Assembly (NCBI GenBank): GCA_938003835.1
Contig: CALKXJ010000012.1
Span: 186,001 to 250,000, forward strand
Direction of reading: 5' to 3'
DNA from: an uncultured Bryobacteraceae bacterium
GTDB lineage: Bacteria; Acidobacteriota; Terriglobia; Bryobacterales; Bryobacteraceae
Length of the DNA stretch: 64,000 bases
The first letter of the stretch is position 1, and every line of letters begins with the position of its first letter. This document shows positions 25,973 to 34,616 of this stretch, in pieces. Under the pieces are notes generated by a model that did not search any database, was not told where the DNA came from, and saw nothing but the letters and a program-made list of their open reading frames with translations. The position numbers and the translations under genes were made by a program.

Positions 25973-26282
25973 GAAACAGTTACCTCCTGGCCGGCGGCGG
26001 AGGCACGCGCCGGCCGCACGTGAGTGCGATCAGGTCTGATTGTCTGAGCTCCGCGGGGAGCCAACAGTCAACCATACCGCAAGCTCGGCCATGCGGGCAA
26101 ACCGGAGCGGGCCGGTCTCATCGGTCGCCCGCTCGGTCAGACCGGCGGCGCCGGCCGCATTGACACCCGCCGCGCCGTCTCCCTATGATTAAAAGTGCGC
26201 AGGAAATGTGACTGAGCGCGCGCATCCGCGAGCGCTCTCCGGCTCCAGCCGGAGCTCCTCTCTCGTTATCTGAAGGAACCGT
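25973..26282. other. 310-bp divergent intergenic region
   Basis: Spacer between the starts of hppA (minus) and the Gld-like operon (plus). It holds the hppA ribosome-binding site at its left end, a near-consensus promoter for the ABC operon (26160-26189), and an untranslated leader of about 85 bases ending with the site CTGAAGGAACC before ATG 26283. On the minus strand TTGACT is followed 21 bases later by GACAAT, too widely spaced to call. I see no small gene or stable terminator. Confidence 0.6.
26160..26189 (+). promoter_or_regulatory. Sigma-70-type promoter for the Gld-like ABC operon
   Basis: Consensus -35 TTGACA (26160-26165), an 18-base spacer and TATGAT as -10 (26184-26189, five of six matches to TATAAT). 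It points at the ABC operon whose first ATG is at 26283, giving a leader of about 85 bases. It is the best promoter match noticed in the window. Confidence 0.7.
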
Positions 26283-27257
26283 ATGATTAAAGTGGAGAGC
26301 CTGACCAAGCGATACGCCCGCACCGTGGCGGTCGACGGCATCTCCTTCGAGGTCGAGAAAGGCCGCATCGTCGGCTTTCTCGGCCCGAACGGGGCCGGCA
26401 AGACCACGACGATGCGCGTGCTGACTTGCTTCATGCCGCCTACTTCCGGCACCGCCCGCGTCGCCGGCTTCGATGTGCTCCAGCAGCCGCTCGAGGTCAA
26501 GAAGCGCATCGGCTATCTGCCGGAAAGCCCGCCACTGTATCCCGAGATGGAGGTGGTCGAGTACTTGCGCTTCGTCGGACGGCTCAAGGGCATTCCCAAA
26601 TCGGCCGTCGACCGGCGGGTCGACGAGGTCTGCGAGCGCTGCGCCATCACCGACGTCCGCACGCGGCTGCTCAGCAAGCTTTCGCGCGGCTACCGGCAGC
26701 GCGTCGGCTTGGCCCAGGCGATCATCCACAACCCGGACGTGCTCATCCTGGACGAACCCACCGCCGGCCTGGACCCCAAACAGATCAACGAAACGCGCCG
26801 CCTCATCAAGAGCCTCGCCGGAGACCACACCATCATCCTCAGCACCCACATCCTGCCCGAGGTCGAGCAGACCTGCGAGCAGGTCATCATCATCGACAAG
26901 GGCAAGCTGGTGGCCACCGACACGGTGGAGAACCTCACGCACCGGCTACGCGGCTCAGAGACCGTGGCCGTCGAGGTGGCGCCGCGCGATGGGGCGCTCG
27001 AGACGGCCGAAGTCCAGCGGCGGCTTGAGCAGGTGCCGGGCGTCAGCCGGGTCATCTTCAAGGAGACTCGCGACAACCGGCACCGCTTCGAGGTCGAAAG
27101 CCTCGAGGGTCGTTCGGTGCGCGGGGCGCTGGCGCGCAGCGTGGTCGAAGCCGGCTGGGATCTCGTGGAGCTGCATGCCACCGCGCTCAGTCTCGAGCAG
27201 ATCTTCCTGCAACTGACGGCATCGGAAGACGGCGGCGCCGCCGGAGGCAAGCCATGA
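26283..27257 (+). CDS. ABC transporter ATP-binding protein (GldA-like)
   Basis: Cytoplasmic ATPase of an ABC-2 type exporter, 324 residues. Walker A is GPNGAGKTTTMRVL, the signature motif is LSRGYRQRVGLAQA (a variant of LSGGQ), Walker B is DVLILDEPTAGLDP and the switch histidine is in ILSTHILPEVEQT. A C-terminal domain of about 90 residues (after residue 225) is typical of the GldA/NatA/CcmA group. It is followed by a permease (4-base overlap), a GldG-like protein and a DUF4340 protein, an arrangement known from Bacteroidetes gliding genes and, in other phyla, from transporters of unknown cargo. The ribosome-binding site GAAGGA precedes the ATG. Confidence 0.92.
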   Translation: MIKVESLTKRYARTVAVDGISFEVEKGRIVGFLGPNGAGKTTTMRVLTCFMPPTSGTARVAGFDVLQQPLEVKKRIGYLPESPPLYPEMEVVEYLRFVGRLKGIPKSAVDRRVDEVCERCAITDVRTRLLSKLSRGYRQRVGLAQAIIHNPDVLILDEPTAGLDPKQINETRRLIKSLAGDHTIILSTHILPEVEQTCEQVIIIDKGKLVATDTVENLTHRLRGSETVAVEVAPRDGALETAEVQRRLEQVPGVSRVIFKETRDNRHRFEVESLEGRSVRGALARSVVEAGWDLVELHATALSLEQIFLQLTASEDGGAAGGKP

Positions 27258-28021
27258 AGAACATCTGGATCATTTGCCGTAAAGAGCTGAGAAGTTACTT
27301 CGCCTCGCCGATCGCCTACGGCCTGATGGCCTTTTTCGCCGCCATCGCCGGCTACTTTTTCTACGTGGCGACGGCCATCTTCGTCACACGCGGCCTGGAG
27401 TCGCAAATGATGGGCCGCGGCTTTCCCATGGACGTCAACGAATGGGTCGTCCGTCCGGTGCTGATGAACATCAGCGTCATCGGCCTGTTCCTGATCCCGA
27501 TGATCACCATGCGGCTGTTCGCCGAGGAGAAGCGCTCGGGAACGATCGAGCTGCTCGCCACCTCGCCCGTGCGTGACTCCGAGATCATCCTCGGCAAATG
27601 GCTGGCGGCGCTCATCCTTTACACCTGCATCCTGGCGATCTCGGCGCTCAACATCGCGCTGCTGTTCCTGTACGGAAAGCCCGACTGGCGGCCCATTCTC
27701 GTGGGTTATCTCGGCCTACTGCTTCAGGGGGGAGCCCTGCTGGCAATCGGCACCTTCATTTCGACGACGACGCGCAACCAGATCATCGCCGGCACGGCCA
27801 CCTTTGCCGCCTGCCTGCTTTTGTGGGTCTTCGACTGGATCACGGCCTACGAGACGACGACCTGGGCCAAGGTCATGTCCTATCTGTCCGTAGTGACGCA
27901 CTTTGAGCCGTTCGCCAAGGGCGTGCTGGATAGCAAGCACGCCATTTACTATCTCTCGGTGATCTTCTTCGGGCTCTTTCTGACCGCCCGGTCCATGGAG
28001 TCTCTGCGCTGGAGGGCTTAA
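27254..28021 (+). CDS. ABC-2 type permease (GldF-like)
   Basis: Membrane subunit of the exporter, 255 residues with six predicted helices. It begins with the cytoplasmic IWIICRKELRSYFASPIAY, typical of GldF/NosY-type permeases, then alternates helices including VLMNISVIGLFLIPMITMRL and EEKRSGTIELLATSPVRDSE, the conserved loop contacting the ATPase. Its ATG overlaps the ATPase stop by four bases. The gene after it starts one base beyond its stop. The exported substrate is unknown. Confidence 0.9.
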   Translation: MKNIWIICRKELRSYFASPIAYGLMAFFAAIAGYFFYVATAIFVTRGLESQMMGRGFPMDVNEWVVRPVLMNISVIGLFLIPMITMRLFAEEKRSGTIELLATSPVRDSEIILGKWLAALILYTCILAISALNIALLFLYGKPDWRPILVGYLGLLLQGGALLAIGTFISTTTRNQIIAGTATFAACLLLWVFDWITAYETTTWAKVMSYLSVVTHFEPFAKGVLDSKHAIYYLSVIFFGLFLTARSMESLRWRA

Positions 28022-28022
28022 G

Positions 28023-29435
28023 ATGCGCATCGACTGGCTGAAGACGCGACAGACCAAGTACACCGCCTACGTCACCCTCTACATTGCGATCGTGCTCGCT
28101 TCGCTCACGGTGGTGAATTACCTGGCCGACCGCCATAACAAGTCCTACGACGCCACCGCCAACAAGCGCTACAGCCTCTCCGAACAGACGGTGAAGGTGG
28201 TCAAAGGCCTCGACCACGACGCCAAGATCACCTATTTCGCCCAGACCAGCCGCTTCACCGAGGCGCGCGATCTGCTGGACCGCTACGACAACCTCTCGCC
28301 GCGGCTGACGGTCGAATATATCGATCCGGACAAGAAGCCGCAACTGGCTCGCGCGGCCGGCGTGCGCAGCTACGGGACGATCTTTGTCGAAGCTTCGGGC
28401 CGGCGCGAGGAAGCCAAGTCGCTCACCGAGGAGGAGATCACCAACGCGCTGATCCGCGCGCTCAAGGGCGGCGTGCGCAAGGCCTGCATCGTGCAGGGCA
28501 GCGGCGAGCACAGCATCGAGGAGTTCGGCCGCGACGGCTACTCGAACCTCAAGGACCTGCTCGAGAAGAACAACTACACCACGCAGAAGATCTCCCTTAT
28601 CGAGAAACCGGAAGTGCCCTCCGACTGCACGGTCCTCATCGTCGGCGGACCCCGCTTCGACTATCTTGATCCGGCCGTCGAAGCGATCAAGAAGTACGTC
28701 GAGGGCGGCGGCAGCGCGCTGCTGCTCATCGACCCGCCGATCCGGTTCGGCCAGCAGGAGATCAGCGAGAACCCGGCCCTGATGAAGCTGCTCGAGGGCT
28801 GGGGCGTGGTGGCCAACAAGGACCTGGTGCTCGATACGAGCGGCATCGGCAGCCTTTTCGGCTTGAGCGAGGTAGTTCCGCTGGTGAGCAACTACGAGTT
28901 TCACGCCATCGTGCGCGACATGCGCGAGATCGCCACCGCCTTCCCGCTGGCGCGCTCGCTCGAGACGAAGTCGGTGGACGGTGCCACCGTCGACAAGCTG
29001 TTTTCCACTTCGAGCAACAGCTACTCGACCACCGAGCTCGGCTCGGCGCAGATCCGGCTGGATCCGAAGAAGAACAAGCAGGGGCCCTTCACGCTGGGAG
29101 TCGCGGGGACGCTGACGGCGAAGGCCTCCTCGAGCGGCGACAACAAAGCTTCCGAAGAGAAGAAGGACAAGCAGGGCCGGTTCGTCGTGGTGGGCTCCTC
29201 CGGCTGGGTGGCCAACAACATCCTTCGCTTCAACGGCAACCGCGACCTGTTCCTGAACATGATGAACTGGCTTTCGGCCGATGAGGATCTGATCTCGATC
29301 CGGCCGAAGGAGCCTGAGGATCGCCGCCTGAACCTGACGCGCCAGCAGATGAGCCGGATCCTCTACGGCAGCGTCTTCGGCCTGCCGCTCATCATCATCG
29401 CCGCCGGCCTGAGCGTCTGGTGGCGCCGGAGGTAG
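28023..29435 (+). CDS. GldG-like auxiliary component of ABC exporter
   Basis: Protein of 470 residues anchored at both ends. An N-terminal helix (YVTLYIAIVLASLTVVNYL) and a C-terminal helix (YGSVFGLPLIIIAAGLSVWW) enclose a large periplasmic GldG/DUF4350-type domain. That domain includes RYSLSEQTVKVVKGLDHDAKI, the family's typical entry, and SALLLIDPP. The domain resembles the IFT52/GldG sugar- or peptide-binding-like fold. In Bacteroidetes GldG partners GldF in gliding; here no other gliding genes are visible, so an envelope-export role is more likely. It starts one base after the permease stop. Confidence 0.9.
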   Translation: MRIDWLKTRQTKYTAYVTLYIAIVLASLTVVNYLADRHNKSYDATANKRYSLSEQTVKVVKGLDHDAKITYFAQTSRFTEARDLLDRYDNLSPRLTVEYIDPDKKPQLARAAGVRSYGTIFVEASGRREEAKSLTEEEITNALIRALKGGVRKACIVQGSGEHSIEEFGRDGYSNLKDLLEKNNYTTQKISLIEKPEVPSDCTVLIVGGPRFDYLDPAVEAIKKYVEGGGSALLLIDPPIRFGQQEISENPALMKLLEGWGVVANKDLVLDTSGIGSLFGLSEVVPLVSNYEFHAIVRDMREIATAFPLARSLETKSVDGATVDKLFSTSSNSYSTTELGSAQIRLDPKKNKQGPFTLGVAGTLTAKASSSGDNKASEEKKDKQGRFVVVGSSGWVANNILRFNGNRDLFLNMMNWLSADEDLISIRPKEPEDRRLNLTRQQMSRILYGSVFGLPLIIIAAGLSVWWRRR

Positions 29436-29439
29436 CAGG

Positions 29440-30783
29440 ATGCGGATCCGCGGGTTGCTTGTCGCCGCCGCGGCGCTGGCCGCTCTGGGCGGCCTGCTTT
29501 ACTGGTCCAACCGCGCCCAAAAGGCCAAGGAGGGCAAACCGGATCCGAACGCCCCTCCGAAGATTCTCGAACTCAAGGAGGACAACCTCGTCCGCTTGGA
29601 AATCCGCAAGCGAGATCAGCCGGCGGTGGTGCTCGAGAAGGGCCAGGACGGTAACTGGAAGATCACGGCCCCCGAGGCGCTCAATGCCGACCAGGACTCG
29701 GTCCGCAGCCTGGTGTCGACCGTCACCTCGCTGAACTCCGACCGCGTCATCGAGGAGAACCCGCAGGATCTCAGCCCCTACGGGCTCCAGGCGCCCGCAG
29801 TCGAGCTCGTCATCGGGCAGAAGGAGGGGGGCGAGAGGAAACTGCTCATCGGCGACGAGACGCCGACCGGCAGCTACTACTTCGTCAAGCTCGACGGCGA
29901 CGCGCGCGTGTTCACCATGGCGAGCTGGAACAAGACGAGCATCGACAAGAGCGTCTGGGACCTGCGGGACAAACGCCTGCTCACCTTCGATTCCGACAAG
30001 CTGACGCGCCTGGAGTTGAACGCCAAGAACCAAACCATCGAGATCGGCAAGAACGCGCAGAACGAATGGCAGATTCTCAAGCCCCGCCCGCTGCGCGCCG
30101 ACGGCGGCAACGTCGAACAGCTCCTCAGCCGCCTCCGCGACGCCAAGATGGACACGAACCTCACGGCCGAGGAGCGCAAGAAGGCCGAGGCCGCTTTCGC
30201 GAAAGCCTCCCTCGTCGCTATCGCTCGGGTGACGGACGCCGCCGGCACGCAACAGCTCGAGGTCCGCAAGACAAAAGACAACGATTACTACGCCAAAAGC
30301 AGCGTCATTGACGGCATCCATAAGATCACGAGCTGGGTGGGCGAGGGCCTGGACAAGGGGCTTGACGATCTGCGCAACAAGAAATTGTTCGATTTCGGCT
30401 GGAATGAGCCGACGAAGATCGAATGGCGCGACGGCGCCGAGACGGCCGTCTACGAAAAGAGCTCCGACAAGTGGATGCGTGCCGGCAAACAGATGGACTC
30501 GACCAGCGTGCGCAATTTCATCGACAAGCTTCGTGACCTTTCCGCTCAGGGCTTCCCGGAGAAAGGCTTTACCGAGCCCGTAATCGAAGCCCGCGTCAGT
30601 TGGGACGACGGCAAGCGCACGGAGAAAGTGCTGATCTCGAAGAACGGCGACAAGTATTTCGCCCGGCGCGAGAATGAACCGGCCATCTACGAGCTCACCG
30701 CTTCGGACGTCGACGGGCTGCGTAGCGCGGCCAAAGACGTCAAGGAACAGGCGGAGAAGCCGGATGAGAAAAAGAAGTCCTAG
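29440..30783 (+). CDS. DUF4340 domain protein, partner of the Gld-like exporter
   Basis: Membrane-anchored protein of 447 residues with one N-terminal helix (GLLVAAAALAALGGLLYW) and a long, highly charged extracytoplasmic region rich in lysine and glutamate. Within it are repeated DUF4340-like blocks: VRLEIRKRDQPAVVLEKG, YGLQAPAVELVIGQK, then a second set around LFDFGWNEPTKIEWRDG. The family has no defined biochemistry but nearly always follows a GldF/GldG pair, as it does here with a four-base gap. It is the last gene of the ABC operon; the next gene begins 27 bases on and may be read through. Confidence 0.88.
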   Translation: MRIRGLLVAAAALAALGGLLYWSNRAQKAKEGKPDPNAPPKILELKEDNLVRLEIRKRDQPAVVLEKGQDGNWKITAPEALNADQDSVRSLVSTVTSLNSDRVIEENPQDLSPYGLQAPAVELVIGQKEGGERKLLIGDETPTGSYYFVKLDGDARVFTMASWNKTSIDKSVWDLRDKRLLTFDSDKLTRLELNAKNQTIEIGKNAQNEWQILKPRPLRADGGNVEQLLSRLRDAKMDTNLTAEERKKAEAAFAKASLVAIARVTDAAGTQQLEVRKTKDNDYYAKSSVIDGIHKITSWVGEGLDKGLDDLRNKKLFDFGWNEPTKIEWRDGAETAVYEKSSDKWMRAGKQMDSTSVRNFIDKLRDLSAQGFPEKGFTEPVIEARVSWDDGKRTEKVLISKNGDKYFARRENEPAIYELTASDVDGLRSAAKDVKEQAEKPDEKKKS

Positions 30784-30810
30784 AGGCGGCGCGGCCGCCC
30801 GGGCCGGAAC

Positions 30811-32157
30811 ATGAACGGCCTGCTCACCGATCTCTACCAGTTGACCATGGCTGCCGGCTACTTTCAGGCCGGCAAAGCCCGGGAGATCGCCACCTTCGAG
30901 CTGTTCGTCCGGCGCCTGCCGCCGAACCGGAACTATCTGATCGCCGCCGGCCTGGCCCAGGCGGTTGACTACCTGCTGAACCTGCGGTTCACCTCCGAAG
31001 AGATCGCCTACCTGCGCGGGCTCGCCCAATTCGCTCGCGCGCCCGCGGAATTCTTCGACGCGCTGGCCCGCTTCCGGTTCACGGGCGATCTGCTTGCCGT
31101 GCCTGAGGGGACGATCGTCTTCGCCGGCGAGCCGATCCTCACCGTGCGCGCTCCGCTCATGGAGGCCCAGATCCCAGAGACTTACCTGCTCGCCACGGTG
31201 GGTTTTCAGTCGCTGGTGGCGACCAAGGCCTCCCGGCTGGTGAACGCTGCGGCGGGTCGCGCGGTGGTGGAGTTCGGCACGCGCCGCGCCCACTCCCCTG
31301 AGGCGGGTGTGCTGGCGGGCCGCGCCGCCTATATCGGCGGCTGCATCGGCACCAGCAACACGCTGGCCGGCTTCCGCTATGGGATTCCCGTCTTCGGCAC
31401 CGCGGCTCACTCCTGGGTGCTCGCCTTCGAATCCGAATTGGAGGCCTTCCGGCAGCTTCAGCAGTTACTCGGACCGGCGGCCGTTTTTCTGATCGACACC
31501 TACGACACGATCGAGGGAGCGCGGAAGGCGGCTTCGCTCGGCCGGCCGATGTGGGGCGTGCGCCTGGACAGCGGCAATTTGGTGGAGCTTTCCCGGGCGG
31601 TCCGGAGGATCCTGGACGAAGCCGGCCTGCCCGACGCCAAGATCATGGCCACCGGCGATCTCAACGAGTACAAGATCCTGGAGCTCGCCAAGGAGCGCCT
31701 GCCGATCGATGCCTTCGGGGTGGGCACCGAGCTGGCCACTTCGGCCGATGCGCCGGCCCTCGGCGTCGTCTACAAGCTCGTCGAGCTCCGTTCCGGCGGC
31801 GTTACGCGGTACACCGCCAAATTCTCCCAAGACAAGGAAACCATGCCGGGCGCCAAACAGGTCTTCCGCTTTCCGGATCACGACGTGATCGGCCGCGCGG
31901 GTGAACGCCCGGCCTGCGCGCCGGACGGCACGCCGGCCGAGGCGCTGCTCCGTCCGGTGATCCTCGACGGCGAGCTCGTGGCGGAGTTGCCCGGCGTCGC
32001 CTCGGCCCGGCAGCGCGCTCAGGAGTCGCTCAAGCGCCTCCCGACAGCGTGCCTGAGCCTGTTCACCATCGACCCGCCCTATCGTGTCGAATACAGTGAG
32101 GAGATCCGGAAGCTTCAGGAAAGCATTCGCGACAGCCGCGTGGGAGCTCCGCTATGA
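30811..32157 (+). CDS. pncB: Nicotinate phosphoribosyltransferase
   Basis: Enzyme of NAD salvage: joins nicotinate and PRPP, with ATP hydrolysis, to give nicotinate mononucleotide. Length 448 residues. N-terminal LLTDLYQLTMAAGYF is diagnostic. FGTRRAHSPEAGVLAGRAAY contains the histidine phosphorylated by ATP, and GIPVFGTAAHSWVLAF and GVRLDSGNLVELSRAVR supply PRPP-binding residues. DAFGVGTELATSADAPALG closes the site. The stop overlaps the start of a nicotinamidase gene (ATGA, 32154-32157), so substrate production and use are translationally coupled. Confidence 0.95.
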   Translation: MNGLLTDLYQLTMAAGYFQAGKAREIATFELFVRRLPPNRNYLIAAGLAQAVDYLLNLRFTSEEIAYLRGLAQFARAPAEFFDALARFRFTGDLLAVPEGTIVFAGEPILTVRAPLMEAQIPETYLLATVGFQSLVATKASRLVNAAAGRAVVEFGTRRAHSPEAGVLAGRAAYIGGCIGTSNTLAGFRYGIPVFGTAAHSWVLAFESELEAFRQLQQLLGPAAVFLIDTYDTIEGARKAASLGRPMWGVRLDSGNLVELSRAVRRILDEAGLPDAKIMATGDLNEYKILELAKERLPIDAFGVGTELATSADAPALGVVYKLVELRSGGVTRYTAKFSQDKETMPGAKQVFRFPDHDVIGRAGERPACAPDGTPAEALLRPVILDGELVAELPGVASARQRAQESLKRLPTACLSLFTIDPPYRVEYSEEIRKLQESIRDSRVGAPL

Positions 32158-32744
32158 AAACCGTATTCTTTGACGTCGACACCCAGATCGATTTCCTCTA
32201 CCCTGCCGGCGCCCTGTACGTGCCCGGCGCCGAGCGGATCGTCCCCATCGTGGCCCGCCTGAACCGCTTCGCCGCCGAGCACGGCATCCCGGTGATCTCG
32301 ACCACCGATGCCCATGCCGAAGACGATCCGGAATTCCGCCAGTGGCCGCCGCACTGTGTAAAGGGAACGCTGGGGCAGCGCAAGCCGGAAGAGACGCTGC
32401 TCGAGCCCCGCCGGGTGGTGCCGTCAACCCCGGGCGAATTTTCCGCGGTGAGTGTGGCGCAGATCATCCTCGAGAAGCAGGCGCTCGACTGTTTCACCAA
32501 CCCCAACCTGCCGGCCATCCTCGACCGGCTGGGCGCCGAACGGGCGGTGGTCTACGGTGTGGTGACCGAGTATTGCGTCCGCGCTTGCGCTCTCGGGCTG
32601 CTCGCGCGCGGCCGGGCGGTGGAGGTCGTCACCGACGCCGTTCAGACGCTCAAGGAAGAGGACGGCCGCCGCGCCCTGGAGGAGATTCAGGCCGCCGGGG
32701 GACGCTTGACAAACCTCGAGGAAGTTCTGGCGCCTCCGAGCTAG
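32154..32744 (+). CDS. Nicotinamidase (isochorismatase family)
   Basis: Cysteine hydrolase that deamidates nicotinamide to nicotinate, feeding the preceding phosphoribosyltransferase. The catalytic triad is visible: aspartate 9 in FFDVDTQIDF, lysine in PPHCVKGTLG, and the nucleophilic cysteine in VVTEYCVRACALG. Metal ligands are in STTDAHAEDDPEF and the PPHC segment. At 196 residues it is the size of PncA-type enzymes. Coupling to pncB makes nicotinamidase much more likely than other isochorismatase-family activities. The stop directly abuts the stop of convergent rsfS. Confidence 0.92.
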   Translation: MKTVFFDVDTQIDFLYPAGALYVPGAERIVPIVARLNRFAAEHGIPVISTTDAHAEDDPEFRQWPPHCVKGTLGQRKPEETLLEPRRVVPSTPGEFSAVSVAQIILEKQALDCFTNPNLPAILDRLGAERAVVYGVVTEYCVRACALGLLARGRAVEVVTDAVQTLKEEDGRRALEEIQAAGGRLTNLEEVLAPPS

Positions 32745-33143
32745 CTAAGCTCCGCCTTCCGCCGGCGGGATCTCGACGCGGCGGGCATGGCGCCAGAGCC
32801 GCTCCAAGTCGTAATACTCCCGCGCCTTTTCGGAGAAGACGTGGACGATGTAGTCGCCGTAGTCGATCAGCACCCAGTCGGCGCCTTCGTAACCTTCGGT
32901 ACTGATCGCCCGCTCACCCAGGTCCTTGAGCCGCTCCAGGATCTCATCGGTAATTGCCTGGATCTGGCGCGGGTTCGTTCCGGAGCAGATGACGAAATAA
33001 TCCGTGAAAGAGGTAACTTCCCGCAGGTCCAGCACGGTGAGGTTGACGGCCTTTTTCGATTCAGCGGCGCGGACCGCAGCCAGCCAGAACTGGCTCCCCT
33101 CGGTCGCAATTGGCGCTGCGGGCGATGCCGTTTGCTTCTTCAC
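32745..33143 (-). CDS. rsfS: Ribosomal silencing factor RsfS
   Basis: Binds ribosomal protein uL14 on the large subunit and blocks subunit joining when nutrients are scarce. The 132 residues contain the family core: AVRAAESKKAVNLTVLDLREV, FTDYFVICSGTNPRQIQAI, EGYEGADWVLIDYGDYIVHVF and AREYYDLERLW. The start is GTG 33143; a GGAGG lies about 20 bases upstream, further than ideal. Many genomes place rsfS beside nadD, but here its neighbour is the nicotinamidase, convergent. Confidence 0.95.
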   Translation of the reverse strand: MKKQTASPAAPIATEGSQFWLAAVRAAESKKAVNLTVLDLREVTSFTDYFVICSGTNPRQIQAITDEILERLKDLGERAISTEGYEGADWVLIDYGDYIVHVFSEKAREYYDLERLWRHARRVEIPPAEGGA

Positions 33144-33202
33144 CGAATCTACCGGGCGACAACCTCCTACTGTTTGATCGTACTACAATCGGGGAATAAG
33201 GG

Positions 33203-34039
33203 ATGAAGCTATTCCTGCGGTTGGCCTGTCTCGGCCTGGGGCTTTCGCTCTGGTCGATGGCGGCTGCTTCCGAGGGTACGGTCCTCGAAAAAGCTCGCGC
33301 CGAACGCGATCGCATCCGGGCGCTGGTGGAGGCCGGGGCCCTGCCGCGGAACGCCCTGGAGGAGGCCGAACGCCATCTCGAAGAAGCCGCCGATGAAGCC
33401 GTGCTCGACCGCACGCTCTACGGCTCGCTCGCGCTCGAAGAGCTGACCGAGTCGCAGGCCGAGGAAATGGTCGCCGCGGCCGAGCGGCTCCTCGAACGCG
33501 CGCGGCAGCGCCTGGAGCGTCTCCGCCGGCTCGTCGAAGAAGGAGCCGTGCCGGCCACTTCGCTCGAACGCCCCTGGGAAGAGCTCGCCCGGCGCCGCCA
33601 GACGCTGGATCTGGCCCTGGAGCGCGCCCGGCTTCTCCAGGAGCTCGCCGCGATCGCGCAAGCGGAGGCTGAGCTGGCCTCCGCCGAAGAGGAAGCCTCA
33701 CCCGGCCGCGCCGGACTGGTAAGTCGCTTCGAGGGTCGAGGCGTTTTGCCCGCCTCGCAGATGGAATACATCCGGCGGGCATTCGAGCGCGAGTTCAAGC
33801 GCCCGCTCCCGGTAAGCGCCGCCGGCGCCACCGCCGTGCACCGGGCGCTCGGCTTCGATCACCGCGGGCGCGTCGATGTCGCGCTTCACCCGGATCAGCC
33901 CGAGGGCCGCTGGCTGATCGGATTGCTCGAACAGCTGGGCGTGCCATACTACGCCTTCCGCAGCTCTGTGCCGGGAAGGTCCACCGGCGCCCACATCCAT
34001 CTGGGTCCGCCCTCGACACGCCTCGGGACTGGCGACTGA
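33203..34039 (+). CDS. Exported coiled-coil protein with possible metallopeptidase-like C-terminal domain
   Basis: Protein of 278 residues. A signal peptide (MKLFLRLACLGLGLSLWSMAAAS) precedes an acidic/arginine-rich coiled coil (residues about 25-170). The C-terminal domain (residues about 178-275) contains ATAVHRALGFDHRGRVDVAL and STGAHIHLGPPSTRL. Spaced histidines and aspartate followed by an HIH motif recall the zinc site of D-Ala-D-Ala peptidase-like (M15-type) folds, but the spacing differs from VanX/VanY and I do not assign activity. A cell-wall role would fit the exported location and the coiled coil. It is divergent from rsfS and followed 12 bases later by hpt. Confidence 0.75.
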   Translation: MKLFLRLACLGLGLSLWSMAAASEGTVLEKARAERDRIRALVEAGALPRNALEEAERHLEEAADEAVLDRTLYGSLALEELTESQAEEMVAAAERLLERARQRLERLRRLVEEGAVPATSLERPWEELARRRQTLDLALERARLLQELAAIAQAEAELASAEEEASPGRAGLVSRFEGRGVLPASQMEYIRRAFEREFKRPLPVSAAGATAVHRALGFDHRGRVDVALHPDQPEGRWLIGLLEQLGVPYYAFRSSVPGRSTGAHIHLGPPSTRLGTGD

Positions 34040-34051
34040 AGCCGTCTGTCC

Positions 34052-34576
34052 ATGTCCAGCCACTCCCTCAAGGTCCTCGTCAGCGCCGACGAGATCCGCC
34101 GGCGCGTCCTCGAGCTTGCCGGCGAGATCGAGCGGGATCACCCGGACGGGCCCTTGTACCTGATCGCCGTCCTCAAGGGCGCCTGTTTCTTCCTGGCGGA
34201 CCTGGCGCGCGCCATCCGCCGGCCGGTGCGCCTGGATTTCATCGGCATCTCCTCTTACGGCTCTTTCACTTCGAGCTCCGGCCGCTTCATCTTGACCAAG
34301 GGACTCGACAGCTCCATCGAGGACGCCGACGTCGTGCTGGTCGAGGACATCATCGATACCGGAGCGACGCTCGAATACCTGATGGAATACCTGAACCGGC
34401 ACAAGCCGCGCTCGCTGCGCGTGGCCGCTTTGCTCGACAAGCCCGGCAGGCGCACCCGCCCGGTCGCCGCCGATTATGTCGGCTTCGAGATCCCGAACCG
34501 CTTCGTCGTCGGCTACGGGTTGGACTTCGCCGAGGACTACCGGAGCCTGCCCGACATTTGCGTGCTGGACCACTGA
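34052..34576 (+). CDS. hpt: Hypoxanthine phosphoribosyltransferase
   Basis: Purine-salvage enzyme converting hypoxanthine or guanine plus PRPP to IMP or GMP. The 174 residues show the type I phosphoribosyltransferase layout: YLIAVLKGACFFLADLAR, the flexible loop ISSYGSFTSSSGR, the PRPP motif VVLVEDIIDTGATLEYL and the purine-binding DYVGFEIPNRFVVGYGLDF. The ending EDYRSLPDICVL is characteristic of bacterial Hpt. The start follows the exported protein by 12 bases. Confidence 0.95.
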   Translation: MSSHSLKVLVSADEIRRRVLELAGEIERDHPDGPLYLIAVLKGACFFLADLARAIRRPVRLDFIGISSYGSFTSSSGRFILTKGLDSSIEDADVVLVEDIIDTGATLEYLMEYLNRHKPRSLRVAALLDKPGRRTRPVAADYVGFEIPNRFVVGYGLDFAEDYRSLPDICVLDH

Positions 34577-34616
34577 GGCCGTCCCGCCGCGGGATGCTAC
34601 CATTGACGCAAGTCGC

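Noticed and set aside
26041-26090. Possible minus-strand promoter TTGACT...GACAAT for hppA
   Set aside because: The spacer of 21 bases is too long for a standard sigma-70 promoter.
26283-30783. Gliding motility operon
   Set aside because: Only GldA/F/G-like and DUF4340 genes are present; the rest of the gliding machinery is absent from the window.
29395-31410. Long minus-strand frame of 671 codons
   Set aside because: It runs antisense to the well-supported DUF4340 and pncB genes, has low-complexity composition, and is a by-product of high GC.
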